From positions 1,240,001 to 1,304,000 of the forward strand of contig CP103030.1 in the NCBI GenBank assembly GCA_024752435.1: a DNA stretch of 64,000 bases, written 5' to 3'. The notes under the pieces are model-generated. The model was not told the DNA's origin and did not search any database. It saw only the letters and a list, made by a program, of their open reading frames with translations. This DNA is from Allantophomopsis cytisporea (Eukaryota > Ascomycota > Leotiomycetes > Phacidiales > Phacidiaceae). Numbering within the stretch: the stretch's first letter is position 1; each line of letters begins with the position of its first letter. The position numbers and the translations under genes are program-made. Positions 24,171 to 35,700 of this stretch are shown piece after piece.

Positions 24171-25144
24171 GATATTGAGTATAGGAAACAGCTGACGAGC
24201 AGTGAAGACACCACAAGAGAAATAAGAGAAAATCAGACCTTGAAATATTCGACATGGCAAATTGTGAAGGACTGGATCTTCATTCACATCAGCTTGGCAT
24301 AGCATTCACTGTTCATAGCACCGACCTTGGCGTCGCGAATATAGATTATGGTGTCGCCGGAGAAATCATGATTATAATCTGAGATCCCATAATATCCCTG
24401 GAGGTTTGTACCCCAGTCCCAAGGGACGGGAACTCTCGTCTCCCGCTACAGTATCCAGCCAATAATGTCGCAGCTGCTTGCCGGGGATTGTTTCTGTTTG
24501 GTGGGGAAATTGTACCTGGCACGCTGGGTGCCGTGATGCTGACAATTGTAATTGTTTTAGGCTCTTTCATATATATTTGACACGACTTATTGGCTAATCT
24601 CATTGGGGGATAAAAAATATTTCTGGCTTCGAACAATTTTGACAGAAAGTCCAATGATTTTCTAGCTTAAAATGACTGTTCAACTCTGATATTTGGTAGC
24701 TGTAGATGACCATAGCTCAATGGATGATCTATGTCATTGGGCGTCTTCATAGTTCTGAACAACTACATAACGATATCATTGAATGGCTTCTAATAAGCCT
24801 AAGATCCTGGACAATTCCATAGCTTTTATTACGATGCACTGCTGGCATATCTCAATGCGTTTGAAACTCTCACCAGAGTAATGTCATAGAACGTTACCCC
24901 TGCCCCTAGTGTACCATGTGTAAACTGGTTTGTTCATGGATTAAGCTCTGGACGATTATGGTATGTCGAATCTTTCACATACTTCACTATAACAAGGTAA
25001 TGCTCGTATATACAATTTAATAAGTACTACACTATAATCTGATAAGGAGAATCTTCTATAAGAATGAAGAGAATGTACACGCTATCCAAGATTTAGATTC
25101 AAATCCCAATACAAAGATTTTTCAACGGCACAAACAGATAAAGC
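24171..25144. other. Polygalacturonase promoter region
   Basis: 974 bases between the polygalacturonase start (24170) and the end of the serine-rich gene. No gene supported; the frame at 24346-24654 (-) has no family features. Two CreA-like motifs are noted separately. Confidence 0.55.
24481..24506. promoter_or_regulatory. Pair of CreA/Mig1-like motifs (SYGGRG)
   Basis: CCGGGG at 24481-24486 and GTGGGG at 24501-24506 both fit the fungal carbon-catabolite repressor consensus SYGGRG, 15 bases apart and about 310-335 bases upstream of the polygalacturonase ATG. Pectinase genes are commonly glucose-repressed through paired CreA sites. The motif is short and degenerate, so chance matches are common. 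Confidence 0.35.
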
Positions 25145-26839
25145 TCAAATTTCCACCATCACATATTCATCTTCTTCTCTACTTTGCCCGTCGTCTCGCT
25201 CGGCATGACTATTGACGTTGTTCATCAATGACCTCTCATATTCCGATGTTGGCATAAATGCATCCGTATGTCGGTCCAACACTCTCATAGTGCGTTGACT
25301 CTGAGTATTTTGGGAACTATTATCAGCATGTTGTTCGCTGCGATTCCTGGCTGCACCATTGGGAGCGCCGTAGATCGTAGAGACTCCTGGAAACTCCCTG
25401 CTGAAAAGCGCAAACGTCGAATCAGTCTGAGTGCCTTGGTCAACGTACTGAGCCTTGCGTTTGATACTAGCAAAAAAACTGTTAGGTGATGGAGGGCCGG
25501 CCCGTGAAGTGTGAAAAGTCGCCCGCGGTACTTGCCATGGAGCCTTCTCCGTTTCAATAAAAATTCTTTGGCCTTCGTTATTTATATAGCTCTGAAGGTC
25601 ACCATCACGCAGTAGATGTTCACTGTTCTCTTCAATTTGGACGGGCTGCCCATTGAGGTAGCCGTCTAGGTAGCGTTTTTCATTTTTTGAATGCTGGGAA
25701 GGTAGTCTCTGTCGTTGCGAAGAGGAATTCATGTGGGATCTAGCGAATAGTCTATCCATCCCCCTATACCACGTTGGAGATCTCGACTGAAAAGTAGAGA
25801 TCTCATTCAACTCTTGTGTGTATTTCATTTGATCTTCGGGTATCGAAGCGTGTGGGCCTTGGGTAGGTAACTGTGATTGTCGTGAACTTGAAGTAGAAAG
25901 GCCCGGTAAGACTTCACCCCAGTCGTGGCTTTCAAGACTTTGATATGGTGATTCAGGGCGACTATCCCAGTCATTGAATGCATTTCTGAAACGAGTTCTT
26001 GAAGCGCATTCCAGTTCTCTGTATGCCACACCATCGTAGGGGAAGCTCCTGGAAAGATCGGGCCCCAACACTTGACGTGTGCTCCTGGAGGGGCGAGTAT
26101 TCATATCGAAACTCTGTCTATTTCTTCTAATATCATAACTGCCTCTGTTTGTGCCTTCGGAGTCAACATTACTTGCCTCCAAGTTATTGTATTGATATGT
26201 GCTAGCTTGCACCTGTTGGGTTGTGTTTTCACTCCTCCGTTGAGATTCAAGTGCTGATACATAGCTAGGCATAGAGTAGAGTGGGTTGCAGTAGGGATGA
26301 CCAGAAGGGTATTGACGAGGATCTGGCTGCGGCGAGCTGATGTTTCTCGTAAAACATAGCTCATCACTGCTATAGTTTTGCCTCGATATGTCAAAGCTGT
26401 TGGAAGCTATCTGAGGAGCAAAAGTTATAGAGCGCTGTTCAGCTTGGGTATAGAAATTATTGGAATAGGATAAGGGTCTTGGATGGCGTGGTGCGACTTC
26501 GGCGGATACATGAGATCGTCGGCTGTGAGCTTTACTTGAACGAGACGAAATATCGGATGACGTTGAAGAATCTGGGTCGAAGATAGGCGATGACTGAATT
26601 GCACCGGGATATCTCGTGGTGGGCTGATGATTTTCTGGGCTACTAGAAAGGCATAATTGATACGACTCTGAGGTGGAAGCTTCAGAAGACGAAGAGCGAT
26701 GAAGCGACGAAGTGGTAGGAGATGAGGGCTGAAATTCGGATTCCAAAAGAAGTGAAGATCGCATATCGGAATTTGGAATACTAGATGAGCGATTCGATGA
26801 TGGTATAAGTAATACCAGGCGCGGAGAGGCTCGATCCAT
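25145..26839 (-). CDS. Uncharacterised serine-rich protein, 564 residues
   Basis: One uninterrupted frame from ATG at 26839. I do not recognise it. Composition is Ser/Arg/Gln/Asn-rich and poor in hydrophobic runs, so it is probably largely disordered; no signal peptide, membrane segment or zinc-binding cysteine pattern. Short segments that might be ordered: RNAFNDWDSRPESPYQSLES, YLDGYLNGQPVQIEENSEHL and RIFIETEKAPWQVPRA. A late block reads SFFASIKRKAQYVDQGTQTD. The length of the uninterrupted frame and the composition support a real gene. It is co-oriented with the polygalacturonase, about 1 kb upstream of it. Confidence 0.66.
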   Translation of the reverse strand: MDRASPRLVLLIPSSNRSSSIPNSDMRSSLLLESEFQPSSPTTSSLHRSSSSEASTSESYQLCLSSSPENHQPTTRYPGAIQSSPIFDPDSSTSSDISSRSSKAHSRRSHVSAEVAPRHPRPLSYSNNFYTQAEQRSITFAPQIASNSFDISRQNYSSDELCFTRNISSPQPDPRQYPSGHPYCNPLYSMPSYVSALESQRRSENTTQQVQASTYQYNNLEASNVDSEGTNRGSYDIRRNRQSFDMNTRPSRSTRQVLGPDLSRSFPYDGVAYRELECASRTRFRNAFNDWDSRPESPYQSLESHDWGEVLPGLSTSSSRQSQLPTQGPHASIPEDQMKYTQELNEISTFQSRSPTWYRGMDRLFARSHMNSSSQRQRLPSQHSKNEKRYLDGYLNGQPVQIEENSEHLLRDGDLQSYINNEGQRIFIETEKAPWQVPRATFHTSRAGPPSPNSFFASIKRKAQYVDQGTQTDSTFALFSREFPGVSTIYGAPNGAARNRSEQHADNSSQNTQSQRTMRVLDRHTDAFMPTSEYERSLMNNVNSHAERDDGQSREEDEYVMVEI

Positions 26840-27404
26840 GATGAGAATAGTTTTTGTAAACTTCTCGGATATATGTCCTAGATATTCTCTTAGAGTATAT
26901 CTCTTAAGCAGCGAATTCCACTGTTATATGGTAATCTGAGGAATGGAGAAGAGAAAGAAGAAGCGCACTACAAAAACGAATTGCAGACATTGTGTCATTT
27001 AGGGCTATGCTCTCATGAAGGTGCTTTAGTGGTTGAGTCTCATAGACTATTTGGTTTAACAATTAATATGCTCTTGTTCCCAATTGAGGGCTTCAGTCAC
27101 GTCACAAATTTCTCAAAACAGGTTAGGTACCATAACTTTCTTGAAGCTCGACTATAACAGCCATCACATGTTTGGTATATAAGGTGTTTTATATTGTTTC
27201 TATGATATATTGTGAAGTAGAAAGAGAGTAGTTATGGTTATATAATGATATTTATGAAATTTTTATGCACCAGATATAATCCTTTCGATATATTTTACGT
27301 ATCGCAATGATATGTCTCATACTAAAATAACATACCCTATCACTCGAAACATCTATGCTTACAATCGAACATGCAGATCTTTAGATGATGCACAAGAGCC
27401 GCTC
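26840..27404. other. Intergenic, AT-rich
   Basis: 565 bases; promoter of the serine-rich gene on the left and 3' end of the transporter gene on the right. Very AT-rich from 27150 on. No gene seen. Confidence 0.55.
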
Positions 27405-29140
27405 TTACTCTTCCTTAACACCGACTTTTCCAATTCTTCTCAATCCCCACCCAGCAATAACCAAAACCAACAATGAAAGCCCGAAAAGTGACCAAAATGT
27501 AGCACGGTACCCCGCCATGAGTTTCTCCTTCTCCGGCTCAATATCATGCTGATGAGCTAAAGTAACAGCGCTAGCAATGACAGCAGTGATAGCCAAGCCA
27601 ACACTGTTCCCAATCTGACTGACGGTCTGAAAGACACCGCCTGCCAGACTGTGTTTAGAAGGTGGGAAGACAGCGGGAGAGGTAATCAGTAGATTCGAAA
27701 CAGTGAAAAGCACATCTGCGCAGACAGGCGAGAGACCAGTTGCGAAAAAGGCACAGACCCAGTAAGACCATTTTGGGTCGATGATTGCTAGAAGTAGCGG
27801 AGAAATTGCGGAGACGACTGCTGAGGAGAGCACTAATGTGTTCGCTGCGACTCGGTGAACGAGGAGTCCAGTGACAAAGTTTGTTATGACTCCGAATCCA
27901 ACGTCGGGTAGAAAGCGGAGTGAGGTCTGTATTGCAGACAATGACTGGATATTTTGATAAAAGAGAGTTAGGAAGTAGGTTATGGCGTTGAATATTCCCC
28001 AAATAAGGAAGACTGTGATACAAAGGCAGGTGAAGATCCGATTTTTAAAGAGCGATAGAGGAATAATTGCAGAACGATTATGGCTTTCTTCTCGTTTGAC
28101 ATGCAAGCCGAAGGCAGGGAGCAACAGGACTCCGATTATCAGCATTACCAGCGAGGCAGGCTTGACAATGTTATGGCCGCCGGCTGCTACAACACTCAGG
28201 ACATAACTGAACATTCCAAGGGCAGTACTGAGTATTCCGCATCCAATCCAATCGATATCTTTTTGCAGTCTGCCCCATACAACTGCCATTGGTTCTCGAG
28301 AAGATGTGTTCTTAGGTAAGCCGATCACTGAGACAATGAAAACAACAAAAGTCAAAATAGCGCCAACATAATATCCATACCTCCATGAGAGGTATTGGAC
28401 AAAGACACCACCAACAGTCAGGCCCATTGCGAATCCGATTGGTTGAGAAGCACCCAGACAGGAGAAGGCAATGTTCCGGCGTTGACCGGAGCTGATGTTG
28501 CTTGTGATCAGGCTTGTTGCGGAGGGAAGACACATTGACACAGCAAGACCCTGCGCTGCGCGAGCAAGAATCAGCTGGATACCAGTTTTACTGAGAGCAC
28601 AGAAGATTGTGGTTAACGTGAGCATGAAACTCCCTATAAGGTAGGTAATTCTGCCTCCAACAACATCTGAGATCGATCCCGAAATAAGAAGAGTTGAGCC
28701 ACATGTCAGTCTGAGAGAAGTTAGCAGAAACCCCCCAAAGATAGAACAATACCTTATACTTACGCATTGACTGAAGCAGGCCAAAGAATAAGGTTGCTAG
28801 GGATTCCAAGATCAATGGCCATTGTAGGTAAAGCAACAACCAAGATCCCGCTAAGCATTGAGTTCACCATTGTGATAGTACATACTGTTCCGATCACAAT
28901 TGCAGTTCTCCATATCGAGAGTTCCGTCCCCATAGGATGATTCACGAGCGATTCCGTGAAAATATGCACTTCTTGTGAAGTATCCGTCCTATTGAAGCCT
29001 ATTGAGCTCTGCTCCGATATTCCTGGATTCATAGCCAATGACCTTCGACCGACAGAAGGAGTTTTCTGGCCAATATCAGTCAATTCCACAGCCATCTGGT
29101 GTCGTAGAAGTGTGTCCCCTGCGATTGTAAAACCCGCCAT
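27405..29140 (-). CDS. Major facilitator superfamily drug:proton antiporter (DHA2-like)
   Basis: Two exons (29140-28764, 28710-27405) give 560 residues. Plasma-membrane proton-coupled efflux pump of the 14-helix DHA2 type, related to fungal Atr1/Sge1-like multidrug transporters; substrate cannot be read from sequence. A cytosolic N-terminal tail of about 80 residues precedes the first helix (WRTAIVIGTVCTITMVNSML). The intron falls in the second helix region and joins WPASVNA to LTCGSTLLISGSISDVVGGR, which holds the family motif A region (GSISDVVGGRITYL). Motif C-like sequence GFAMGLTVGGVFVQYLSWRY, with the WRW/Y hallmark, follows. The last helix ends near VLVIAGWGLRRIG. An in-frame upstream extension would need a non-ATG start, so ATG at 29140 was used. 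Diverges from the gene at 30598. Confidence 0.9.
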
Positions 29141-30597
29141 TTTTTGCAAGAGTGCAAACGATGTCGCTGTTGTCTGTTGCCTGTTACCTAACAAGAATCA
29201 ACAGCAGCTACAAGTCAATCCTAGATGAATAGATTTCGAAAACGAAACAAACGTAGTGTGTATTGAAAAGACTTGACGAAATAATTCAAATTTTGAGATC
29301 AAGGTGTGCTTCAATCTTGACTATGAGTCAATCCCGTCCCTAGATCCAATCTCAATAGGGTATATACATGCGGCCGCTGATAAATTATGTATGCATTACA
29401 CGCCCTTTGGTGCTCATGAACAGTGGGGCTGAATATAGGCGCGGAATAGTCCCCGCTAAAGTCAATCTCGACGACATCTGTCCTTGAAACACATGAGCGA
29501 TCCATCATCGGAGGACCTTCAATAAATGTTTGGAATATATTCAAAATATGAATTTTCAAATGCACCTTTAGTTTCACTTATCTCAGTTCGACAAATCTAT
29601 TGCCGCTATTTCTCAGGGAGGATGCTATGTAAGTCGAGAAAAACTGAAGGGATTTGCTTATGTTGCTTTGCCATAAGACCTCGCGAATTGCATGTGCACT
29701 TCAATCGGCTAGAAAGAAAACTCCTGGAACCTGATTGATACAAACAATTTTCCTCGTGACATGATGTTTGAGTGTTTGCATGATTATCTATGATTGTACA
29801 TGATGGCGTTGCCAAACGTTTTCTAGATTGCTATCAATCGGAAGTTGTCAGGTATATCTTTAAACTAACTATTTAAGTAATGACCGAATCGCCAACTCTC
29901 GAAGTCATCCAGGCTTTTCTTCTTGCCTTTGTGAGCACCACCACCACCGCAGCTGCAGTTGCTGTTGCAGGTACCGTTACCGGTTGTTGATTCTACAGCC
30001 GGTAGAATTGAGGCTAGTATTTCTTCATCTGGAGCCAACAAAGGATCGCAAAAAGGGTATCAAGCTTGGCGACTCTCCTGAAGTTCTCTGACTTATATTC
30101 AAGTGTACTGCCTCTAAACTCTCTGGGTTGCGTCCAAGGGTTGGTAACCTTATGCAGAGCGTCTCAAGTAAGGTCCTCTTTATATTTATAGAAGGCAAGA
30201 GTATAAATAAGAGCGTGATTATGAGAACAACATCAAACGCACTTCCTGTGTGCTCTAGTGCAGACTTGAAAGTGAAAATTTTGGCTCGGACTTCTTCATT
30301 AGGATGCGATTCTCACTTTCGAGCTCGCTCTCACTTTCCAACTTCATCGTTCCAGCACAGGTATAAATAAGACATTTTTCCGAGGAAAGCTTCCTTTCTC
30401 TTCTCTTTACAACGACGACACTCGAGTCCAGAACCTCGACCTACAGAGTCTTCTCAAGACTTCATCCCCCAATACACGTCTACGGATTACAAGAACAGCG
30501 ACCTTTCTTCCAGCGCAATTGTCTCTGGCGTAATTTTTACGTCCTTTTCGTCGTTGTCACGACACTTAAGAAGTCGACATTCTGGCATCTTTGCACA
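29141..30597. other. Divergent intergenic region, 1.46 kb
   Basis: Lies between the transporter (-) and the gene at 30598 (+). No complete gene seen. Holds a Cys/Gly-rich minus-strand frame without an ATG (29865-30059) and two TATA-like boxes. The last 200 bases are pyrimidine-rich, as in fungal leaders. Confidence 0.55.
30201..30370 (+). promoter_or_regulatory. Two identical TATA-like boxes (GTATAAATAA) 160 bases apart
   Basis: GTATAAATAAGA occurs at 30201-30212 and again at 30361-30372, upstream of the ATG at 30598. The nearer copy is followed by a CT-rich tract, the usual fungal start-site context, so it is the better core-promoter candidate. Confidence 0.45.
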
Positions 30598-31641
30598 ATG
30601 TCTTCATCAGTTGATGACAATAGTCCCTCGGAGGATACTTCCGAAGAGAGTTCACAAAGCCCATCCCTTACCCCAAAGAACGCTGCCGAGGGATCTCCCG
30701 GAACTCCTGAGGATGCCAATGTTCATGCTACTCCTTCCAGTGGTGGCAGTCGTCGTAACAAAGGTGTTATGTCGGCCGCTGATAGGGTAAGCATAGAACA
30801 TACTGGTTGTCTATATAGTACTAACTATGTATAGCTGAAGAAGAAGCCAGTCGCCGACAAAGGTGAGAAGTTCGATTGGACCCAAAATGGACACATTGAT
30901 AGAAGTACTGTGAAGAGAAGCCATCGTGACGATACCGCTCTGAAACTCGTCCTCAAAGCCAAGAGCGGAAAAGTCTACAATTACACATATCCTGATAAGC
31001 AGATCGATTGGGACTCTACCGAAGATATCAACTCAATTAACAAGTGGAGACAGCAGATCTTGCGACGCAGGTTCGGCGATCAGAATGAGTTCCGTACTCC
31101 ACGAAACGTCCACAGAGCCCCGTGGTCTCCTGAACAGGTTGCCTTCCTTGTCCAGTCAGTAAAGAACAAAATCTCCGAGAAGAAGTCAACCTTGAGCAAG
31201 GCAGACTGGGAAGCCATTGCCACAGCCCAGAACCAGACATTTGCAAACGGCAATAACGTCTGGATGCCAGCGGGTACACCATTGGTTCAGACAACTGTCA
31301 CTCGCAGAGGTCAAACTATCACCAGCACTGCCGCACCACTTGCTGTTGCAACTCGTATAAGCGCTCGTACGGCCACAGGCATTAAAGCTATCTTGAACAA
31401 GCTTCCGACTGAATCTCAGGACATCAACAGACACTTGGCTAATGTTCTTGTTGGTCATGGAGATCAAAACGCAATGGATGCCGGTCAGGGTGGTGAGAAT
31501 AACTCTGGCAACAGTGGCGAGAATAACTCTGGCAACAACGGTCAGTCCAATGAGCTTAGTGGCGAAGATCAGGATATGATGGATGTCGACCAGGAAGATG
31601 AGGATGACTTGGACGACTCTGACGATGTCGACCAGGCCTAG
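30598..31641 (+). CDS. Uncharacterised protein with basic centre and acidic tail
   Basis: Two exons (30598-30786, 30835-31641) give 331 residues. The intron has a perfect branch site (ACTAAC) and GTAAGC to TATAG ends, phase 0. Residues 1-63 are Ser/Glu/Pro-rich. The middle has a possible helical, SANT-like stretch (APWSPEQVAFLVQSVKNKI, then SKADWEAIATAQNQTF), preceded by INKWRQQILRRRFGDQNEFR. The C-terminus has a near-repeat (GENNSGN twice) and ends in a long Asp/Glu run. A nuclear, DNA- or histone-associated protein would fit the charge pattern, but this is a guess; I know no named family. Confidence 0.72.
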
Positions 31642-32794
31642 ACTTCAATTAGAGGAGAACACTATGGAGATTTGGCTTCAGCGACGCTGAGCAGCTTTTA
31701 AATCTCGGTTTGCATTGTCACTGTTCGCTATTACAGCATATGAATATGTGACTCAAGGAACTTGTGCTTTGTGAGAAGGAATATTAGGCAAGGAGTGGAA
31801 GAGAGCTTTACGGTTTCATATGCAGCATGGCTTTTCATGAGAATTCAATAAATTATTCCATAAATCTGTCCATGACAAGACACACGCGGCATGCCCTAGG
31901 TCTTGATGCCACCTGATTTCCTCGCATGCTTGTCTCGTGGTTTTTCGAATTGGCTTTCTCACCCGGTCAGTCTTTCGTAGGATTTTGTTCGTTGCTTGTT
32001 CTGCTCATTTAAACATATGGCTTCCCGACGCTTCTGATTTCAACCAAGAGGGCCTCTCATGACACGCGGCACCCCTTAGGTCATGATGTCTAGTCCTCGA
32101 TCGACTGTGGTTCCTGGATTCTCACTCTTCCATTTGCGACACACTTGGCACTCCCAAGGCCATAATGTCTCAACACCTTTCGCCGTTCAGTTGCCTCTTT
32201 CACCTTCCTTATAGCAACGAAGGAAAATGGCAATCTCTTTGTCCTTGCCAAATCTTCCACTTGCCTTCATCTTCTCTGGTGCTCTCGAGTCCTGGTATTT
32301 CCGGGGGAGTTTGACGTTTTTGCGCTTTCGGGATGGTAGTGTTTTATCCAGTAGCTTCGAAGGTACATAATTTGACAGTCTTTGGTTTCGGTTGCCCATT
32401 CCTCTCCACTCGCCTTAGAGATGACAGAGTTGATACAATCAGATGTTTGCCAATTACGGCACCTGTTAGGAAATACTCCAAGAATTAAACAAATGAAACG
32501 CACAAACCAGGAATGATTGATCGTGGTGACCTGAATCTGACAAACACTGTAATCCTCATCTGCGTACGTGTCAAACTCACTGACTTTTGGTTATGAGACT
32601 CACCAGTCCTGGAAAACGAAGGGTATTGGCAAATATTAATGCGGCAACCCAAGAGACTAGTATGAGCGATTAGGAACAACAGGAACGATTGCATTGCAGG
32701 AAAACTCAATCAATGCGAGAAGACACAACAAGATGTATGCAGAGCAAATTTCAAAATTTGAACAATCTATATCTCATTTGTACATCTACATAAC
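31642..32794. other. Intergenic between convergent genes, with diverged repeats
   Basis: 1153 bases between the 3' ends of the gene at 30598 (+) and UGGT (-). Holds three related 30-base repeats (31879-32169). Short minus-strand frames at 32187-32399 and 32485-32709 show no family character. Confidence 0.6.
31879..32169. repeat. Three diverged copies of a 30-32 base GACA...TGTC element
   Basis: Copies at 31879-31910, 32061-32090 and 32138-32169. All begin GACAC, share GGCA in the middle and AGG(T/C)C near the 3' part, and end in (G/A)ATGyC. Copies 2 and 3 are bounded by GACA and TGTC, inverted to each other. Stretches after copies 1 and 2 also resemble each other (GTGGTT, then TTCTCAC), so the repeat unit may be longer. 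Confidence 0.7.
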
Positions 32795-35700
32795 TTACAA
32801 TTCATCCTTCTTATGCGTCGCAGCAGGCTCTTCGCGAGTTGTGCTCTTCGTGCTCTTCTCCACCGTGTCGGTTTTCATTTGTTTTCGCTTGCGGTCAAGA
32901 GCAGCAATCTCGTCATCATAAACAGTCCACTCTGGAACTTGTCGTCTAGCTCTGTCGAGCTTGGGTTCCTTCGTCTGTGGGTTGTTGCAAAGGTCGATGG
33001 TCTTGGCCCTAGCAAGACTTTCGTCACTGCACCAGGTCTCACACCAAAGCCATTCCTCAGGCAGGCTATGGATAGGAAGTTGCATTTGCATGTGATTCGG
33101 GAGATCTTGATCAAGGTTGGAAAGACTGGCTGGGTCGGCTGAGAGGGTGTGGTACTGTTGACGCAGTCTGTCTCCAGCTGCAATCTGTCTAAAACGGCGC
33201 AAGTCAACCACATAGAGTGCACTAATGTGATAAGGCAGCCCCTTGAGGAAGTTCTTCCAATAACCTTGCTTCCAGAAGCGGAAACCTTCCATCTCGGTCC
33301 TGGAGTCTCCCATAGGTGTGAATCCATATGGTGCACCTTCGAGGTCATGGTTGACAAGCTCTATCATGTCGGTTCGAACGATTTGGTCGGCGTCAACAAA
33401 GATGACCTTGTCCAGAGAGAGCGGGAAGAGCACATCAAGGAACAAAATCTTGTAACCCCAAATCTCACGTTGTTTCTCAGTTTGAGCTCGAAGCCAGTGA
33501 GGCCATTTGTAGGTAACCATCTCATACTCAAAGCCATATTCTTCAGCAAGGTATGGAATAAAGTCCTTAAATGATGGCGACAAAAACTGCTCAATGAACC
33601 AGAACTTAACGGTGTGCTTTGTATTCTTCATGACGCTGACCATCATGATGTTCAACATACGTTCATAAAGATGTCCACTGGCGACGGAGAAGATGTTGAT
33701 ATCCGCATGCTTTGGAGCCTTGCTCAGACCTGCGACTCTTCCGAAAACAGATTGCGCAAACTTGCGGCCTTGTGCAACAAGATCTATTGGTGAATCAAGC
33801 TTGGCTTCCAGGACCTCTTCGGTCTCTTTACCAGGCTTCCGTGAGAGGCGAGGATAAAGAGTAACACCTTTGAAGCTCATCAAAACTATTTCGGTGGAGT
33901 CATCACCTGCTACTGGACTGTAGCCGAGAGCACCGATACTGTCGATGTGATAAATCTCATCACTTCGACCTTCTTGTAAGCTGATCTTGTAGAACCCTGG
34001 GTTCGCTTTGAATTGGAAGTATCCCAAGTTCGCCATGATTATAGTATCGGCGAAATGAGGGTCTCTTTCGGTACCGAGAACAAGTTGTGCTCCACGGGGT
34101 GCTCCTAAGCTAGGTACCTCACGAGAATGTCCTTCGATGAGAATATATTCAAGCTCGAAAAGAGCGTTCACATCGGATTTAGCTGAGCTAAGCTTCACAT
34201 TGTCGAGGTCATAGATCGATTCTTTCGCAGCAACAAGCCACGGAGATGGAACATCAAGACCAACTGTCAATAGTGCTTCCTGAGGAACACCTTTGAAACT
34301 TGCTCCAAGGCTACGGACTGTGCCGTTCTGTTCGAAGGTCGGTTTGGAATCCAGCACATATCTATAGAAACGCTTCACCGGGAGTTCCTGGATCCTGTCC
34401 TTAGGGTTCAAGTAGAGCTTCAAGTATACTCCATCAAGTTCGGAGAGCACCTTCAGGATGGGGATCCATCGTTGGGCCACCTCGCTTGCAGGGTCAACCG
34501 CTGCAGTAATGTGAATACTAGCATCTGACTTATCACCAACCTCGATAGCGGTGTATGCTGATTCCCAAACTTCGAACGCAGAGATTCTCAACGCAGAAGT
34601 CTCCTCGAACATGCCTTCAGGCACATCTGATGTGGTGGAAAGTGCAACAATTGACGAGATTTTGGCACTGGCAAATGGATCAGTGATTTTCTCCAACAAC
34701 CCCAAGCCTTCCATCGCCTTCAATGCAGGTGTTATGCGATGCTGTCGCTCATAGTCCAAAAGTCCAGCAAAGTCTTCGACCTCGAAAGCCGCACCTGAAG
34801 GAATTGGGCCTACAAGTCTACCATTGACAAGTAGCGCATGTTGACCTGGGAGTACGCCAATTGACTGTAACATTTCACCACATAGTTGCCAGTACTCATC
34901 TGACTTCGCCATAACAAGATCTTCGTGGACAGTTTCGGGCTTTGTAATCAGAGCAATCAGTTCTTCGCCAGTAAGGTCTCTACCCGCACCTGCTGCGTGT
35001 GCATAGACATTGGCACCAATTTCAGATGGTATACCATACACAGACGGATTATGTACCACAATAAGCTCCAAGCCAGGATCCGTCGTGCGATACATGGCAG
35101 CCTTTTTGAGCAGACTTTGGCCGTACTCAGTGTCAAGATCCGCAATAACAAGCATACTTGCCCAATCGCCCTTCGAGGATGAGACATCGGTAGGTAGACG
35201 TGGTAAAGACGAAATTACAAGATCATGTTCCAAGGATAGCTTGCTAACATCAAAAACTTTGAGAAGGGCTTCATCTTCTGGAATCACTAATGCGTTTCTT
35301 CGAGTTACAGCCGTAGCAAGGAAGAATTCTGGCAGCCATGATTCAGTAGTGAATTGTTCCTGGTATATGGCTCGCTGTATGTTCTGGAGATCGGATGTGA
35401 TTCGGTTGCTCATCACTTGCAGCCAGTTCTCGCCTCGTGGCATAGCTACACCGTTAACAAAGACTGGGGGAACTTTCGAATCGGCAGCCAATCTAGTGGT
35501 CCATTTTTGTGCAGCATTGACGTGAGTTTGATATTTCTCGGAATTAAGGACTTCATCCAAGGACATTTCTTCCTTATCTACACGCAATGTTCGATCTTTA
35601 ATGGCAGCCTCGAAGCTCTCAGTCTTGGCAACCACTGGTTTCTTAGTCTTGATCTCGTCAAGATACGCGAGGAGTCCTGAAAGTCCATAGCTAGTAAGAA

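Noticed and set aside
24346..24654. 102-codon minus frame upstream of the polygalacturonase
   Set aside because: It lies in the promoter region, has no family features and its frame does not join the polygalacturonase start.
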